The notes under the pieces are model-generated. The model had not been told where the DNA came from. It searched no databases and was given only the letters and a program-made list of their open reading frames with translations. Shown here piece by piece: positions 8,772-18,111 of a stretch of DNA of 64,000 nt. Numbering within the stretch: the stretch's first letter is position 1; the number at the start of each line of letters is the position of its first letter. Both the position numbers and the translations under genes were made by a program. Source of the stretch: Tardiphaga sp051811025. Lineage in GTDB: Bacteria > Pseudomonadota > Alphaproteobacteria > Rhizobiales > Xanthobacteraceae. The DNA is taken from the NCBI RefSeq assembly GCF_051811025.1, contig NZ_JBPWQE010000001.1, positions 1,612,001 through 1,676,000 on the forward strand, read 5' to 3'.

Positions 8772-9695
8772 ATGACTGAACGTTCGAACCAGTGGCACGT
8801 CGGCCTGATCGGCTATGGCGAAGTCGGACGCATTCTCGCCGAAGACCTGCGCAAGCAGGATATGTCAGTCAGCGCCTATGATCTCAAACTCGACGGCGCA
8901 GATGCCGCGCCGTTGCGCGACCATGCGGAAACCCATGGTGTCACGCTCGCATCCTCGCATGCCGATCTCGCCTCACGCGCCGACTTCATCATCTGCGCTG
9001 TCACCGCGAGCCAGACGGTCCCGGCGGCGCAGGCCTGCGTGCCCGGTCTGAAACCGCAGGCGTGGTTTCTCGATTTCAACTCCGCATCTCCCGGCGCGAA
9101 ACAACGTGCGGCCGCGCTGATCGACGGCGCAGGTGGCCGCTATGTCGAGGGCGCGGTCATGACCTCGATCCCGCCATACCGTATCAAGGTGCCGCTGCTG
9201 CTCGGCGGTACCGGCGCGCGCGATCTTGCGCCACTGCTCAACGCCATCGGCTTCGATGCGCAAGTCGCCAGCGACAGGCTCGGCGTCGCCTCCGCCACCA
9301 AGATGTGCCGCAGCATCATGATCAAGGGCCTCGAGGCCATGGTGATCGAGAGCTTCACCACCGCACGTGCCTATGGCGTCGAGGATGCGGTGATCGCCTC
9401 GCTGGTCGAGACGTTTCCGAGCATCGACTGGGAGAAGCAGGGTGCCTATTTCTTCCAACGCGTCATCGAGCACGGCCGCCGCCGCAGCGAGGAAGTCCGC
9501 GAAGTCGCCGAGACCGTGCGCGAGATCGGCCTGACACCATGGTCGGCCGAAGGCACGGCCGAGCGACAGAGCTGGATCGCTGATCTCGCCGATGGCGGGC
9601 TGTTCGGCACGAAAGGCGAGGCGGGTTTCGCGCGTAGCGCCGACTGGCGCACCGAGGCGGATCGGATCTTGGATAAGGTAAAGCCACGAAGCTGA
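8772..9695 (+). CDS. NAD(P)-dependent beta-hydroxyacid dehydrogenase-like protein with DUF1932-type C-terminus
   Basis: A 307-residue protein with a Rossmann motif at the N-terminus (VGLIGYGEVGRILAEDL) and a helical C-terminal domain containing MCRSIMIKGLEAMVIES. That matches the 6-phosphogluconate/3-hydroxyisobutyrate dehydrogenase superfamily with the DUF1932-like C-terminal domain. The lysine-bearing KMCRSIMIKG segment is where the catalytic lysine of the family lies. It starts 6 bases after the TctC gene and is therefore co-transcribed. It probably oxidises or reduces a hydroxyacid formed in, or imported for, this pathway. The substrate is not identifiable. Confidence 0.85.
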   Translation: MTERSNQWHVGLIGYGEVGRILAEDLRKQDMSVSAYDLKLDGADAAPLRDHAETHGVTLASSHADLASRADFIICAVTASQTVPAAQACVPGLKPQAWFLDFNSASPGAKQRAAALIDGAGGRYVEGAVMTSIPPYRIKVPLLLGGTGARDLAPLLNAIGFDAQVASDRLGVASATKMCRSIMIKGLEAMVIESFTTARAYGVEDAVIASLVETFPSIDWEKQGAYFFQRVIEHGRRRSEEVREVAETVREIGLTPWSAEGTAERQSWIADLADGGLFGTKGEAGFARSADWRTEADRILDKVKPRS

Positions 9696-9789
9696 GTTCC
9701 GGGACAGGTGCTGCGCGCTGCAACTTGATCTTGCGTCGCAGCATGACTTGCGACCAAATGGGGCGCCGGCAACTTCCTGGAGCGTCCTT

Positions 9790-12573
9790 GTGTCCCTGCC
9801 TCTGTCCACCGAAGAACCCGCAATTCCCCGCGGCGACGACATTGCGGCCCAGGAGGCCGACGCCCGGCTGCGCGAGGATATCCGGCTGCTCGGTCGTATC
9901 CTTGGCGACACCGTGCGGGATCAGGAAGGCGAGGCGGTATTCGCCCTGGTCGAGAACATTCGGCAGACCTCGGTCCGCTTTCACCGCGACGAGGACAAGC
10001 TGGCGCGGCGCGAGCTCGAAGCCATTCTCGACGGCATGTCGATCGCCGAGACCGTGCGCATCGTTCGCGCCTACAGCTATTTCTCCCATCTCGCCAACAT
10101 CGCCGAGGACCAGAACAACATCCGCCGGATGCGGGCGCAGCGCGCGAATGCAGCCGATGCATCGGGCACGCTGGCCCATGCGGTGAAGCGCGCGCGCGAG
10201 GCCGGCATCGATGCGGCGCTGCTCAGCAAGTTCTTCGGACAGGCGCTGATCTCGCCGGTGCTGACCGCGCATCCCACGGAAGTGCGTCGCAAGAGCACCA
10301 TCGACCGCGAAATGGAAATCGCGGCATTGCTCGACCGGCGCGAGCGCATGCAGCTTACCGCGGAAGAGATAGAAGCCTCCGAGGAGCAGTTGCGCCGCGC
10401 GGTGGTGACGCTGTGGCAGACCAATCTGCTGCGCCGGAGCAAGCTGACTGTGCTCGACGAGGTCACCAACGGGTTGTCGTTCTACGACTACACGTTCTTG
10501 CGCGAGGTGCCGCGGCTGCATTGCACGCTGGAAGACAGCCTGAGCGCGCAGGGCGGCGGGGCCGAGCTCGGCTCGTTCTTGCGCATGGGCAGCTGGATCG
10601 GCGGCGACCGCGACGGCAATCCCTTCGTCACCGCGGATGTCATGCGCGGCACTATCATGCTGCAGAGCAGGCGCGCCTTCAGCTTCTATCTCGACGAGCT
10701 TCACGCGCTGGGCGCGGAACTTTCAATGGCGGCACATCTCGCCGATGTCTCCGATGAACTGCGCGCATTAGCCGAGCGCTCGCCCGATCCATCGCCGCAT
10801 CGTGCCGGTGAGCCTTATCGTCTGGCGATCTCCGGCGTCTATGCGCGGATGGCGGCGACGGCACATGCACTCGATCTGCCGAACCGCCGCGCCGCCGTGG
10901 GCGCCGCGCCGCCTTATGCATCGGCAACTGAATTCAAGGCCGATCTCGATGTGCTCGATCGCTCGCTGATCGCTGACAATTCCGCTGTCATCGCCCGCGG
11001 CCGGCTGCGGCAACTGCGCCGCGCGGTGGATTGTTTCGGCTTCTATCTCGCCAGCCTCGACATCCGGCAGAACTCGGCCGTGCATGAGCGCACCGTCGCT
11101 GAACTGATCGATGCGGCGATGCCGGGTACATCATATCTCGCGCTCGGCGAGGAGGCGCGCATCGCGCTGCTGACGAATGAATTGAAGAACGCGCGGCCGC
11201 TCGGCTCGCTGTTCGTCAAATACAGCGAGGAAACGCTGGGGGAACTCGCGCTATTTCGTATGGCGGCGCAGGTCCATGCGAAATTCGGCGCAGCGGCGAT
11301 CCCCCAATGCATCATCTCGATGTGCAAGGGCGTCTCCGACATGCTCGAAGTCGCGGTGCTGCTGAAGGAAGTCGGGCTCGTCGATTGCTCCGGCCGCAGC
11401 GCCATCAATATCGTGCCGCTGTTCGAAACCATCGAGGACCTGCAGGCTTCCGCCGGGATCATGGACCGGATGTTCTCGCTGCATGATTACCGCAAGCTGG
11501 TGGACAGCCGCGGCGCGGTGCAGGAAGTCATGCTCGGCTATTCCGACAGCAACAAGGACGGCGGTTTCGTCACCTCGGGCTGGGAATTGTACAAGGCCGA
11601 GATCGACCTGATCGAGGTGTTCGAACGCCATCACATCCGGCTCAGGCTATTCCATGGCCGCGGTGGTTCCGTGGGCCGCGGCGGCGGCCCGAGCCACGAG
11701 GCGATTTTGGCGCAGCCCGGCGGCGCGGTGGACGGCCAGATCCGTATCACCGAGCAGGGCGAGATCATCTCCAGCAAATATTCCAACGCCGAGGTCGGCC
11801 GCAACAATCTGGAAATCCTCGCCGCCGCGACCCTGGAGGCGAGTCTGCTGGCACCAAAGCACAGCGCGCCGCGCCGTGAATATCTCGAAGCCATGGAGGA
11901 GATTTCCGAACTGGCTTTCAAGGCCTATCGCGGTCTCGTCTATGAGACCGAGGGCTTCGTCGACTACTTCTGGGAATCCACCGTCATCAACGAGATCTCG
12001 ACGCTGAACATCGGCAGCCGTCCGGCGTCGCGCAAGAAGACCCGCGCCATTGAGGACCTGCGCGCGATTCCGTGGGTGTTCAGTTGGGCGCAGTGCCGGT
12101 TGATGCTGCCGGGCTGGTACGGTTTCGGCAGCGCCATTGAGGCCTGGCTCGCCAACCATCCCGACAAGGGCATGGCGTTCCTGCAGGAGATGCACCGCGA
12201 ATGGCCGTTCTTCCGCACGCTGCTGTCGAACATGGACATGGTGCTGGCCAAGAGCTCCATCGCCATCGCCTCGCGCTATGCTGAGCTTGTCGCTGACGAG
12301 AAGCTGCGCGAGACCATCTTCGGCCGCATCCGCCGCGAATGGCATCTCGCCATCGAGACGCTGCTCGACATCATGGAGCAGGAGCGGTTGCTGCAGGGCA
12401 ATCCGCTGCTCGACCGCTCGATCCGCAATCGCTTTCCATATCTCGATCCACTCAATCATGTGCAGGTCGAGCTGCTAAAAGAACATCGCGCGAATAATCC
12501 GGACGAGCAGGTGCTGCGCGGGATTCAGCTGACGATCAACGGGATCTCGGCCGGGCTGCGGAACAGCGGGTAG
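9790..12573 (+). CDS. ppc: Phosphoenolpyruvate carboxylase
   Basis: A 927-residue anaplerotic enzyme forming oxaloacetate from PEP and bicarbonate. The signatures are unmistakable: VLTAHPTEVRRKS with the catalytic His (about residue 161), GSWIGGDRDGNPFV, the second signature LGYSDSNKDGGFVTSGWEL (about 583-600), and FHGRGGSVGRGGGPSHEAIL (about 620). It ends with a short hydrophobic-glycine tail (GISAGLRNSG), as in the family, where the C-terminus lies near the active site. I prefer GTG 9790, which has GGAG 8 bases upstream. A TTG at 9748 is the only longer option in this frame. It stands alone, ending against a long palindrome. Confidence 0.96.
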   Translation: MSLPLSTEEPAIPRGDDIAAQEADARLREDIRLLGRILGDTVRDQEGEAVFALVENIRQTSVRFHRDEDKLARRELEAILDGMSIAETVRIVRAYSYFSHLANIAEDQNNIRRMRAQRANAADASGTLAHAVKRAREAGIDAALLSKFFGQALISPVLTAHPTEVRRKSTIDREMEIAALLDRRERMQLTAEEIEASEEQLRRAVVTLWQTNLLRRSKLTVLDEVTNGLSFYDYTFLREVPRLHCTLEDSLSAQGGGAELGSFLRMGSWIGGDRDGNPFVTADVMRGTIMLQSRRAFSFYLDELHALGAELSMAAHLADVSDELRALAERSPDPSPHRAGEPYRLAISGVYARMAATAHALDLPNRRAAVGAAPPYASATEFKADLDVLDRSLIADNSAVIARGRLRQLRRAVDCFGFYLASLDIRQNSAVHERTVAELIDAAMPGTSYLALGEEARIALLTNELKNARPLGSLFVKYSEETLGELALFRMAAQVHAKFGAAAIPQCIISMCKGVSDMLEVAVLLKEVGLVDCSGRSAINIVPLFETIEDLQASAGIMDRMFSLHDYRKLVDSRGAVQEVMLGYSDSNKDGGFVTSGWELYKAEIDLIEVFERHHIRLRLFHGRGGSVGRGGGPSHEAILAQPGGAVDGQIRITEQGEIISSKYSNAEVGRNNLEILAAATLEASLLAPKHSAPRREYLEAMEEISELAFKAYRGLVYETEGFVDYFWESTVINEISTLNIGSRPASRKKTRAIEDLRAIPWVFSWAQCRLMLPGWYGFGSAIEAWLANHPDKGMAFLQEMHREWPFFRTLLSNMDMVLAKSSIAIASRYAELVADEKLRETIFGRIRREWHLAIETLLDIMEQERLLQGNPLLDRSIRNRFPYLDPLNHVQVELLKEHRANNPDEQVLRGIQLTINGISAGLRNSG

Positions 12574-12578
12574 GGCAT

Positions 12579-12749
12579 CCCTCCCTCAAGCACAGCGAAG
12601 CTGTGCGCAGTGGGGAGGGTGGATCGACCGCGTAGCGGTCGAGACGGGTGGGGTGCCTCCGCAAGCACCGTCGCTTGGGAGGCACCCCACCCGTCTGGCC
12701 TTCGGCCAGCCACCCTCCCCACTGCGCGGCTTCGCCGCTTGAGGGAGGG
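12579..12749. repeat. Long imperfect inverted repeat between convergent genes
   Basis: A 171-bp palindromic element fills the gap between ppc and the leftward SMP-30 gene. Its tips are CCCTCCCTCAAGC (12579-12591) and the exact complement GCTTGAGGGAGGG (12737-12749). Inner blocks such as AGTGGGGAGGGTGG and CCACCCTCCCCACT, and GACGGGTGGGGTGCCTCC with its partner, also pair. The RNA of either strand could fold into a long stem, so it may end transcription both ways. Its sequence differs from the CATTCCGGGGCG family, so it is a second repeat class. Confidence 0.85.
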
Positions 12750-12759
12750 AAAGCGCCTC

Positions 12760-13878
12760 TCAACAAAAATGCGCGCCCTGCGTTTCCACATAGACCGCAT
12801 ACAATGACTGGCTCGCGGTCATGAACAGCCGGTTGCGCTTCTTGCCGCCGAAACACACGTTCGCGCAGGTCTCCGGCAGCCTGATCTGGCCGATGCGCTG
12901 GCCGTCCGGTGCGAAGATCTGCACGCCGTCATAACCTTCGCCGACCCAGCCGGCGCCAACCCAGATATTGCCTTCGGTATCGACACGCACGCCGTCGGGG
13001 AAGCCGGACTTGCCGTGCAGCGTCATGTCGATCAGCGGCTTGCCATTCGAGAGCTTGCCGCCGTCGACGTCATATTGCCACACCACGTTCTTGGCATTCG
13101 GATAATGCGTGATGCCGGTGTCGCAGACATAGAGTTTCTTGTAGTCCGGACTGAACGCCAGACCATTGGGCTTGAACGGATCGTCGGCGACCTTGCTGAT
13201 CTGGCCGTTTGCGGGATCGATGCGATACACCGCTTCCTTCTGGTGCGGCTGGGTGACGCCCGCCGCCGCACGTTGTCCTTCATAGAGATTAATGGCGCCG
13301 TAGCCGGGATCGGTGAACCAGATCGCTTTGTCGATTGGATTGACCACCATGTCGTTCGGCCCGTTCAGCGGCTTGCCGTTTGCCTGTTCGGCGAGCGTCG
13401 TGACGCTGCCATTGTGCTCGAAGCGGACGAGGCGCGTGCGCTGCGCGCTGAGCTGGCGGCCCTCGGTGTCGAACGAATTCCCGTTGCTCTCCTCGGATGG
13501 ATAGCGGAAGCGCTCGGAGATGTGGCCGTCATCGTCGAGATAACGCAACTGGCGATTGGCAGGGATATCGCTCCAGATCAGATACTGACCCTGCGCATTC
13601 CACGCCGGTCCCTCCGCCCACAGGCAGCCCGTATAGAGCCGCTTGATGACGGTGTTGCCGACTTTCGCCTGGAATCGCTTGGGATCGATGGCGACGATAT
13701 CGGGATCGGGATAGCGCTGCGGCTCGGCGCCGCGGCCGAAGTTGCGCGCGAGGGCGTCGGGTGCGATCAGGGTGGTCGTAGCCAGTGCAGCGGCGCTGCC
13801 TAGAATATTTCTGCGACTGAGTGAGTTGGATATTGCGGCGGGTTGAGCTGCGTCGTTCGCGTCGAGCTGAGTTGGCAT
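12760..13878 (-). CDS. SMP-30/gluconolactonase-like beta-propeller protein, Tat-exported
   Basis: About 372 residues. The N-terminus carries a Tat-type signal: SRRNILG (21-27), a hydrophobic stretch ALATTTLIAP and cleavage after DALA. The mature part is a six-bladed propeller of the SMP-30/LRE family, recognised by CLWAEGPAWNAQGQYLIWSD, EESNGNSFDTEGR, GPNDMVVNPIDKAIWFTDPG, PNGLAFSPDYKKLYVCDTG and GFPDGVRVDTEGNIWVG, which carry the metal-binding Glu/Asn/Asp positions. The family hydrolyses sugar lactones. The exported location suggests a periplasmic lactonase. ATG 13878 has GGGAGGAC upstream. It is convergent with ppc and not in an obvious operon. Confidence 0.88.
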   Translation of the reverse strand: MPTQLDANDAAQPAAISNSLSRRNILGSAAALATTTLIAPDALARNFGRGAEPQRYPDPDIVAIDPKRFQAKVGNTVIKRLYTGCLWAEGPAWNAQGQYLIWSDIPANRQLRYLDDDGHISERFRYPSEESNGNSFDTEGRQLSAQRTRLVRFEHNGSVTTLAEQANGKPLNGPNDMVVNPIDKAIWFTDPGYGAINLYEGQRAAAGVTQPHQKEAVYRIDPANGQISKVADDPFKPNGLAFSPDYKKLYVCDTGITHYPNAKNVVWQYDVDGGKLSNGKPLIDMTLHGKSGFPDGVRVDTEGNIWVGAGWVGEGYDGVQIFAPDGQRIGQIRLPETCANVCFGGKKRNRLFMTASQSLYAVYVETQGAHFC

Positions 13879-14069
13879 CGTCGTCCTCCCGGCTTTTCTG
13901 GTTTTCTCCAGCCGTTGCCGGGAGTTTAAATACCGTTGCGACGGGGATGCTACACAATTCGATGCTGCCGCGCGGTCATGGCGGTGCACAAGCGCGCATC
14001 GCAGCGCAGTGAACGTTTTGATAGTTCCGCGCGACCAAGACCAAAGCCCTCATTTGATGCGCGGTTCCC

Positions 14070-15416
14070 ATGTCATCGTTTCGCTGTCACATATGTGTTG
14101 CAGTCGCTTCTGCAGCCGTGCTGTTCGTCACGTCATTGTCAGCGCAGGCCGACAATGCATGTCGACCGCCGGTTAATCAGCGCATGATCGCGGGCTGCAC
14201 GGAGATCATAGACAATCCCGCAGCCACGACTGCGGAACGCGCGGAAGCCATGAGTTATCGCGGGGCGGCGCAGATCCATCTTGGCGATCTGGATCGTGCA
14301 CTTGCGGATTTCTCGGCATTTATCGCGATGAAGCCCGACAGCGCACAGGGTTATTCCATGCGTGCGAAAGTCTACGAGCGACTGAAAAGTCATGACCTTG
14401 CTATCGCTGACTATGACAGGGCCATCGCCCTCGATCCAAACTATGCACTGGCCTATGCCTCGCGCGGCGCTGAATTTGATTTGAAGGGGGATACCAGACG
14501 CGCACTCAAGGATCACGATGAGGCGATCCGCCTCAGGCCGGAGATGGCGCTGCTTTATAGCGGCCGCGGCCTGACGCGCGGAAGCAGTGGGGATATGGAG
14601 GGCGCCATCGCCGATTTCTCAACTGCGATCCGCCTCGATCCGAAATATGCGCTGGCAATGACATTTCGCGGCAATGTATATCTGGCGCGTAAAGAGTTCG
14701 GCAAGGCGCTGCCCGACTATGACGCCGCGTTGCGGCTGTCACCCAATCAGGACATGGCCTATGCCGGCCGTGCCGAGATCAAGCTGCAGCGCGGCGACAA
14801 TGACGGGGCGATCGCGGACTATACCAAGTCGATCGAGCTGAGGCCTGATAACGCCCATGCCCTGGCCGATCGCGGCATTGGGTTTGCTCGGAAGGGAGAC
14901 TACGCCGCCTCCATCCCGAACTATGATGCGGCGCTGAAACTGACGCCGGACGATGACAGCATTCGCAACCGGCGTGCTCACTCGCATTTCATCGTCGGGC
15001 ACTTTGCCGAGGCGGCTGTCGATTTAGGCAACGTGGTGGAGAAGTCGCCGGAATATGATCTCGCCAAACTGCTGCGCTACATCGCGCGGGCGCGCAGCGG
15101 CGACTACGATATGGGCGAGTTGAAGCGCAATACCGATACGCTCGATCGGAAGGGCTGGCCGTGGCCGATGGTGGCGGTCTATCTCGGCCAGATGACCCGC
15201 GACGAGATGCTCGCCAAAATGAAGAACATGCCGCTCGACGACGACTTCGGCCCTTGCGGCGTGTCGTTCTATCTCGGTCAGTATCTGATGGTGAAGCGCA
15301 AGCCGCAGGAAGCGCTGCCCTATCTGAAACAGGCAGCCGAGGTGTGCCGGGGCGATGGCGAATTCGAGCGCGACGCTGCCCGCAATGAACTCAAGCGGCA
15401 GCAGGCGTCGAACTGA
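14070..15416 (+). CDS. Secreted tetratricopeptide-repeat protein
   Basis: 448 residues with a Sec signal (CVAVASAAVLFVTSLSAQA, cleavage before DNACR). At least six TPR units follow from about residue 50 to 330, each with the 34-residue A/L/Y/G pattern (for example YSMRAKVYERLKSHDLAIADYDRAIALDP and GRGLTRGSSGDMEGAIADFSTAIRLDP). The C-terminal third contains more degenerate helices and several cysteines (GPCGVSF, EVCRGDGE). TPR proteins bind peptides or partner proteins. The export signal places this one in the periplasm or outer envelope. It is a single gene ending at a bidirectional hairpin. No specific partner can be named. Confidence 0.88.
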   Translation: MSSFRCHICVAVASAAVLFVTSLSAQADNACRPPVNQRMIAGCTEIIDNPAATTAERAEAMSYRGAAQIHLGDLDRALADFSAFIAMKPDSAQGYSMRAKVYERLKSHDLAIADYDRAIALDPNYALAYASRGAEFDLKGDTRRALKDHDEAIRLRPEMALLYSGRGLTRGSSGDMEGAIADFSTAIRLDPKYALAMTFRGNVYLARKEFGKALPDYDAALRLSPNQDMAYAGRAEIKLQRGDNDGAIADYTKSIELRPDNAHALADRGIGFARKGDYAASIPNYDAALKLTPDDDSIRNRRAHSHFIVGHFAEAAVDLGNVVEKSPEYDLAKLLRYIARARSGDYDMGELKRNTDTLDRKGWPWPMVAVYLGQMTRDEMLAKMKNMPLDDDFGPCGVSFYLGQYLMVKRKPQEALPYLKQAAEVCRGDGEFERDAARNELKRQQASN

Positions 15417-15423
15417 CAAACAA

Positions 15424-15451
15424 AAAGGGGCAGCGTCACCGCTGCCCCTTT
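15424..15451. terminator. Bidirectional hairpin terminator
   Basis: AAAGGGGCAGCG (15424-15435), loop TCAC, and the exact complement CGCTGCCCCTTT (15440-15451). It sits in the 56-base gap between the convergent TPR and MFS genes, with A/T-rich flanks that give a short U-run on the rightward transcript. Confidence 0.8.
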
Positions 15452-15472
15452 GACATTCGCCGGCAGGCGAAA

Positions 15473-16774
15473 TCAGACCTCGTGTCTGTCCGACGCGAAG
15501 ATCGCGATGAGCGTGATTACCGCGGCCGCGAGCACGTAGTAGCCGATGTAAGCCAGACCGTAATTCGCCTGCAGCCAGGTGGCGATATAGGGCGCCAGCG
15601 AGGCACCGAAGATGCTTGCCAGATTGAACGTCATCGACGCGCCGGTATAGCGCACGGTGGTCGGGAACGGTGCCGCGAGTGCGGCGCCGATCAGGCCGTA
15701 ATTGATGCCGAAGATCGCCAGACCGATCAGCGCGAAGGCATAGATCCCCGCCACGCCGCCTGACAGCAGCGGCGCCAGGAAGAACGAGAACACAATCACC
15801 ATCAGGCAATTCGCGATCAGCAGCGTGCGGCGACCGATCTTGTCGGCGAGCAGGCCGGCCAGGATGTTGGTGGTGCCGAAGGCGACGGCGCCGGCGATCT
15901 GCACCTTGAGCGCATCGAGCAGCGACATCTTCGCGATCCCGACATTGTAGGACAGAAGATAGGCTGTGCAGACATAGAAGAACACGAAGGTCATCAGACC
16001 GACCAGCGTGCCGAGCACGAGGCTGCGCTTGTGCTTGCGCAGCAGCTCCATGCTGGGGACGGCGACGCGCTCGGCCTTCTCGATCGCCTTCTGGAATTCC
16101 GGCGTCTCGGTGATCGACAGGCGTACCCACAGGCCGATGGCGATCAGCACGATGGAGGCGAGGAACGGCACGCGCCACGCCCAGCTCAGGAACGTTTCCG
16201 GCGAGACGAAATGCAGCAGGATGAAGAACGTGCCCGACGACAGGAACAGGCCGAGCGGCGCGCCGAGCTGCGGGAACATGGCGTACCAGTTGCGCTTGCC
16301 TTCCGGCGCGTTCTCGGTGGCGAGCAGCACTGCGCCGCCCCATTCACCGCCGAGGCCGAAGCCCTGGCCGAAGCGACACAGCACCAGCAGAAGCGGCGCT
16401 GCGAGGCCGATCTGCGCATGCGTCGGCAGCAGACCGATCAGGACGGTGGAGACGCCCATGGTGAGCAATGCTGCGACCAGCGTGGTCTTGCGGCCGACGC
16501 GATCGCCGAAATGGCCGAACACGACGGCACCGAACGGGCGCGCAAAGAATGCGATCGAGAACACCGCGAAAGACGCCAGCAGCGCGGCGGTGTCGTTGCC
16601 GGCCGGGAAGAACAGTTTTGGAAACACCAGCACCGCGGCGGTGGCATAGACGTAGAAGTCGAAGAATTCGATCGTGGTGCCGATCAGGCTCGCCAGCAAA
16701 ACGCGGGCGGGGGAATTCAGCGGCTTGGAATGCGGCATGGCCGCGGAGGGCATCGCGCCCGCGTGATCTGTCAT
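15473..16774 (-). CDS. MFS transporter, metabolite:H+ symporter (MHS) type
   Basis: About 433 residues with 12 predicted membrane helices. MHS-subfamily features are clear: SLIGTTIEFFDFYVYATAA in helix 1, the loop GHFGDRVGRKTTLV between helices 2 and 3, RFGQGFGLGGEWGGA in helix 4, WAWRVPF before helix 6, and the second-half loop LLADKIGRRTLL. Relatives (ShiA, ProP, KgtP, citrate carriers) import organic acids or betaines with protons. ATG 16774 is preferred over the upstream ATG at 16822 because the conserved N-terminus begins shortly after it. It stands alone, read leftward. The substrate is unknown. Confidence 0.9.
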   Translation of the reverse strand: MTDHAGAMPSAAMPHSKPLNSPARVLLASLIGTTIEFFDFYVYATAAVLVFPKLFFPAGNDTAALLASFAVFSIAFFARPFGAVVFGHFGDRVGRKTTLVAALLTMGVSTVLIGLLPTHAQIGLAAPLLLVLCRFGQGFGLGGEWGGAVLLATENAPEGKRNWYAMFPQLGAPLGLFLSSGTFFILLHFVSPETFLSWAWRVPFLASIVLIAIGLWVRLSITETPEFQKAIEKAERVAVPSMELLRKHKRSLVLGTLVGLMTFVFFYVCTAYLLSYNVGIAKMSLLDALKVQIAGAVAFGTTNILAGLLADKIGRRTLLIANCLMVIVFSFFLAPLLSGGVAGIYAFALIGLAIFGINYGLIGAALAAPFPTTVRYTGASMTFNLASIFGASLAPYIATWLQANYGLAYIGYYVLAAAVITLIAIFASDRHEV

Positions 16775-16890
16775 GATGTTCGTCCAGCAAATGCGGTTTC
16801 GTCCGCAGATGCGTGACGTCAAACCCGTTGTTTACGGGTGCATAGCCGACCTTGGGCGGCGTTTGAATTCTTTATGACGAAATTTGCGCG

Positions 16891-16915
16891 ATATCAGGTC
16901 AGATAAGACCGATAT
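16891..16915. promoter_or_regulatory. Dyad upstream of the MHS transporter gene, possible operator
   Basis: GGTC and GACC, spaced by AGATAA and flanked by ATATC and ATAT, make an imperfect 25-base dyad about 115 bases upstream of the transporter start. It is a possible binding site for a substrate-responsive repressor. No regulator gene is nearby, so this is weak. Confidence 0.3.
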
Positions 16916-16965
16916 GCATGACTATTTGAGCAACATTGTTTCTTTTTAAATGTCTGGTTGTAGAA

Positions 16966-17000
16966 ATGCAGCTCACGGGAAGGAATCCCGCGAGCTGCAT
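16966..17000 (-). terminator. Stem-loop after the SDR gene
   Basis: ATGCAGCTC (16966-16974) pairs with GAGCTGCAT (16992-17000), and the inner CGGGA pairs with TCCCG. It begins 8 bases past the stop of the leftward SDR gene. The leftward RNA reads into TTTCTAC after the stem, so the U-run is weak, but position and stability fit a terminator. Confidence 0.65.
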
Positions 17001-17008
17001 CTGGACGC

Positions 17009-17932
17009 TTACACCGGATCCCAGCTGAAAATGTCAGCCGAGCGGTCGAGCTTGTAGAACGACGACTTCAGCGCCGGCATGCCGTGTTCGGCGAGGGTCT
17101 GCGGGGTCCAGCCTTCGGCCCGGTGGATCGAGCGCAGCGGGCGCGACTGGCCCATCAGGAAGATCTCGTTCATGCGGGCGGCAAAGATCTGTCCGGAAAT
17201 TTCCTTGGCGTCGTCGGAGAGTAGATGTGCCACCAGCGGTGCGATCTTTTCCGGACCCATGCGCTGCATGCGCTCGACGCGGGCCTTCTCGGCTTCGGTC
17301 TCGGTCGGGATGCTACCGATCATGCGGCTCCAGGCGAAGGGCGAGACGCAGTTCGAATTGACGCCGAAGCGGCCCATGTCGAGCGCGATCGACTTCGACA
17401 GGCCGACAATGCCGAGCTTGGCAGCCGAATAGTTCGCCTGGCCGAAATTGCCGATCAGGCCCGAGGTCGAGGTGAAGTGCACGAACGAGCCGGAGTTCTG
17501 CTCGCGGAAGTAACGCGCGGCGGCGTGCGAGGTGTAGAACGAGCCCATCAGATGGACCTTGATCACCATCTCGAAGGCGTCGATCGACATCTTGTGGAAG
17601 ATCGCGTCGCGCAGGATGCCGGCGTTGTTCACCACGCCGTCGATCTTGCCGTAGGTGTCCACGGCCTGCTTGATGATCTTGCTGGCCGGGATCGCTTCGG
17701 CAACCGACTCGAAGTTGGCAACGGCGGTGCCGCCGGCCTTCGTGATTTCCTCGACGACCTGTTCGGCCGGTGCTGCGCCGTCGCCGCCCGAACCGTCGGT
17801 GCCGACGCCGGGATCGTTGACGACGACCTTGGCGCCTTCAGCGGCGCAGAGCAGCGCAATGCCACGGCCGATGCCGCGACCCGCGCCGGTGACGACAATG
17901 ACCTTGCCGTCGAGTGATTTAGTAGATGCCAT
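17009..17932 (-). CDS. SDR oxidoreductase, 3-hydroxyacyl-CoA-dehydrogenase-like (MFE-2 type)
   Basis: 307 residues, longer than the usual 250. The NAD motif TGAGRGIGRGIA is at 15-26, NNAG at 102-105, and the active site is YSAAK with Tyr168 and Lys172 after a Ser-rich strand (FTSTSG). The insertion after VVVNDPGVGTDGSGGDGAAP resembles the dehydrogenase domain of peroxisomal multifunctional enzyme 2, so a hydroxyacyl-CoA substrate is likely. It is read leftward downstream of the SCP2-type thiolase and DUF35 genes, which would supply the next step of a beta-oxidation-like route. ATG 17932 is preceded by AAAAGGAA. Confidence 0.88.
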   Translation of the reverse strand: MASTKSLDGKVIVVTGAGRGIGRGIALLCAAEGAKVVVNDPGVGTDGSGGDGAAPAEQVVEEITKAGGTAVANFESVAEAIPASKIIKQAVDTYGKIDGVVNNAGILRDAIFHKMSIDAFEMVIKVHLMGSFYTSHAAARYFREQNSGSFVHFTSTSGLIGNFGQANYSAAKLGIVGLSKSIALDMGRFGVNSNCVSPFAWSRMIGSIPTETEAEKARVERMQRMGPEKIAPLVAHLLSDDAKEISGQIFAARMNEIFLMGQSRPLRSIHRAEGWTPQTLAEHGMPALKSSFYKLDRSADIFSWDPV

Positions 17933-17973
17933 GTGGTGGTTCCTTTTGGTGGTGGTTGTTCTTGATTGGCTAG

Positions 17974-18111
17974 CTCGTCATTCCGGGGCGAACGCGGCGT
18001 CAGCCGCGGGCGAACCCGGAATCCCGAAATGGCTTGGCACTGTCGGAGACTCCCAGGTCGAGATTCCGGGTTCGCGACCGCCAAGTGGCGTTCGCGCCCC
18101 GGAATGACGAG
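17974..18111. repeat. CATTCCGGGGCG palindromic element, copy 1
   Basis: The arms CTCGTCATTCCGGGGCG (17974-17990) and CGCCCCGGAATGACGAG (18095-18111) are perfect 17-bp complements. An inner pair, GAACCCGGAATC and GATTCCGGGTTC, makes a second stem. It ends at the base before the stop codon of the thiolase gene and lies between thiolase and SDR genes read in the same direction. Confidence 0.9.

Noticed and set aside
17974..18111. CRISPR-like repeats
   Set aside because: The repeated elements are single palindromes spread between genes and have no regular spacers or cas genes.
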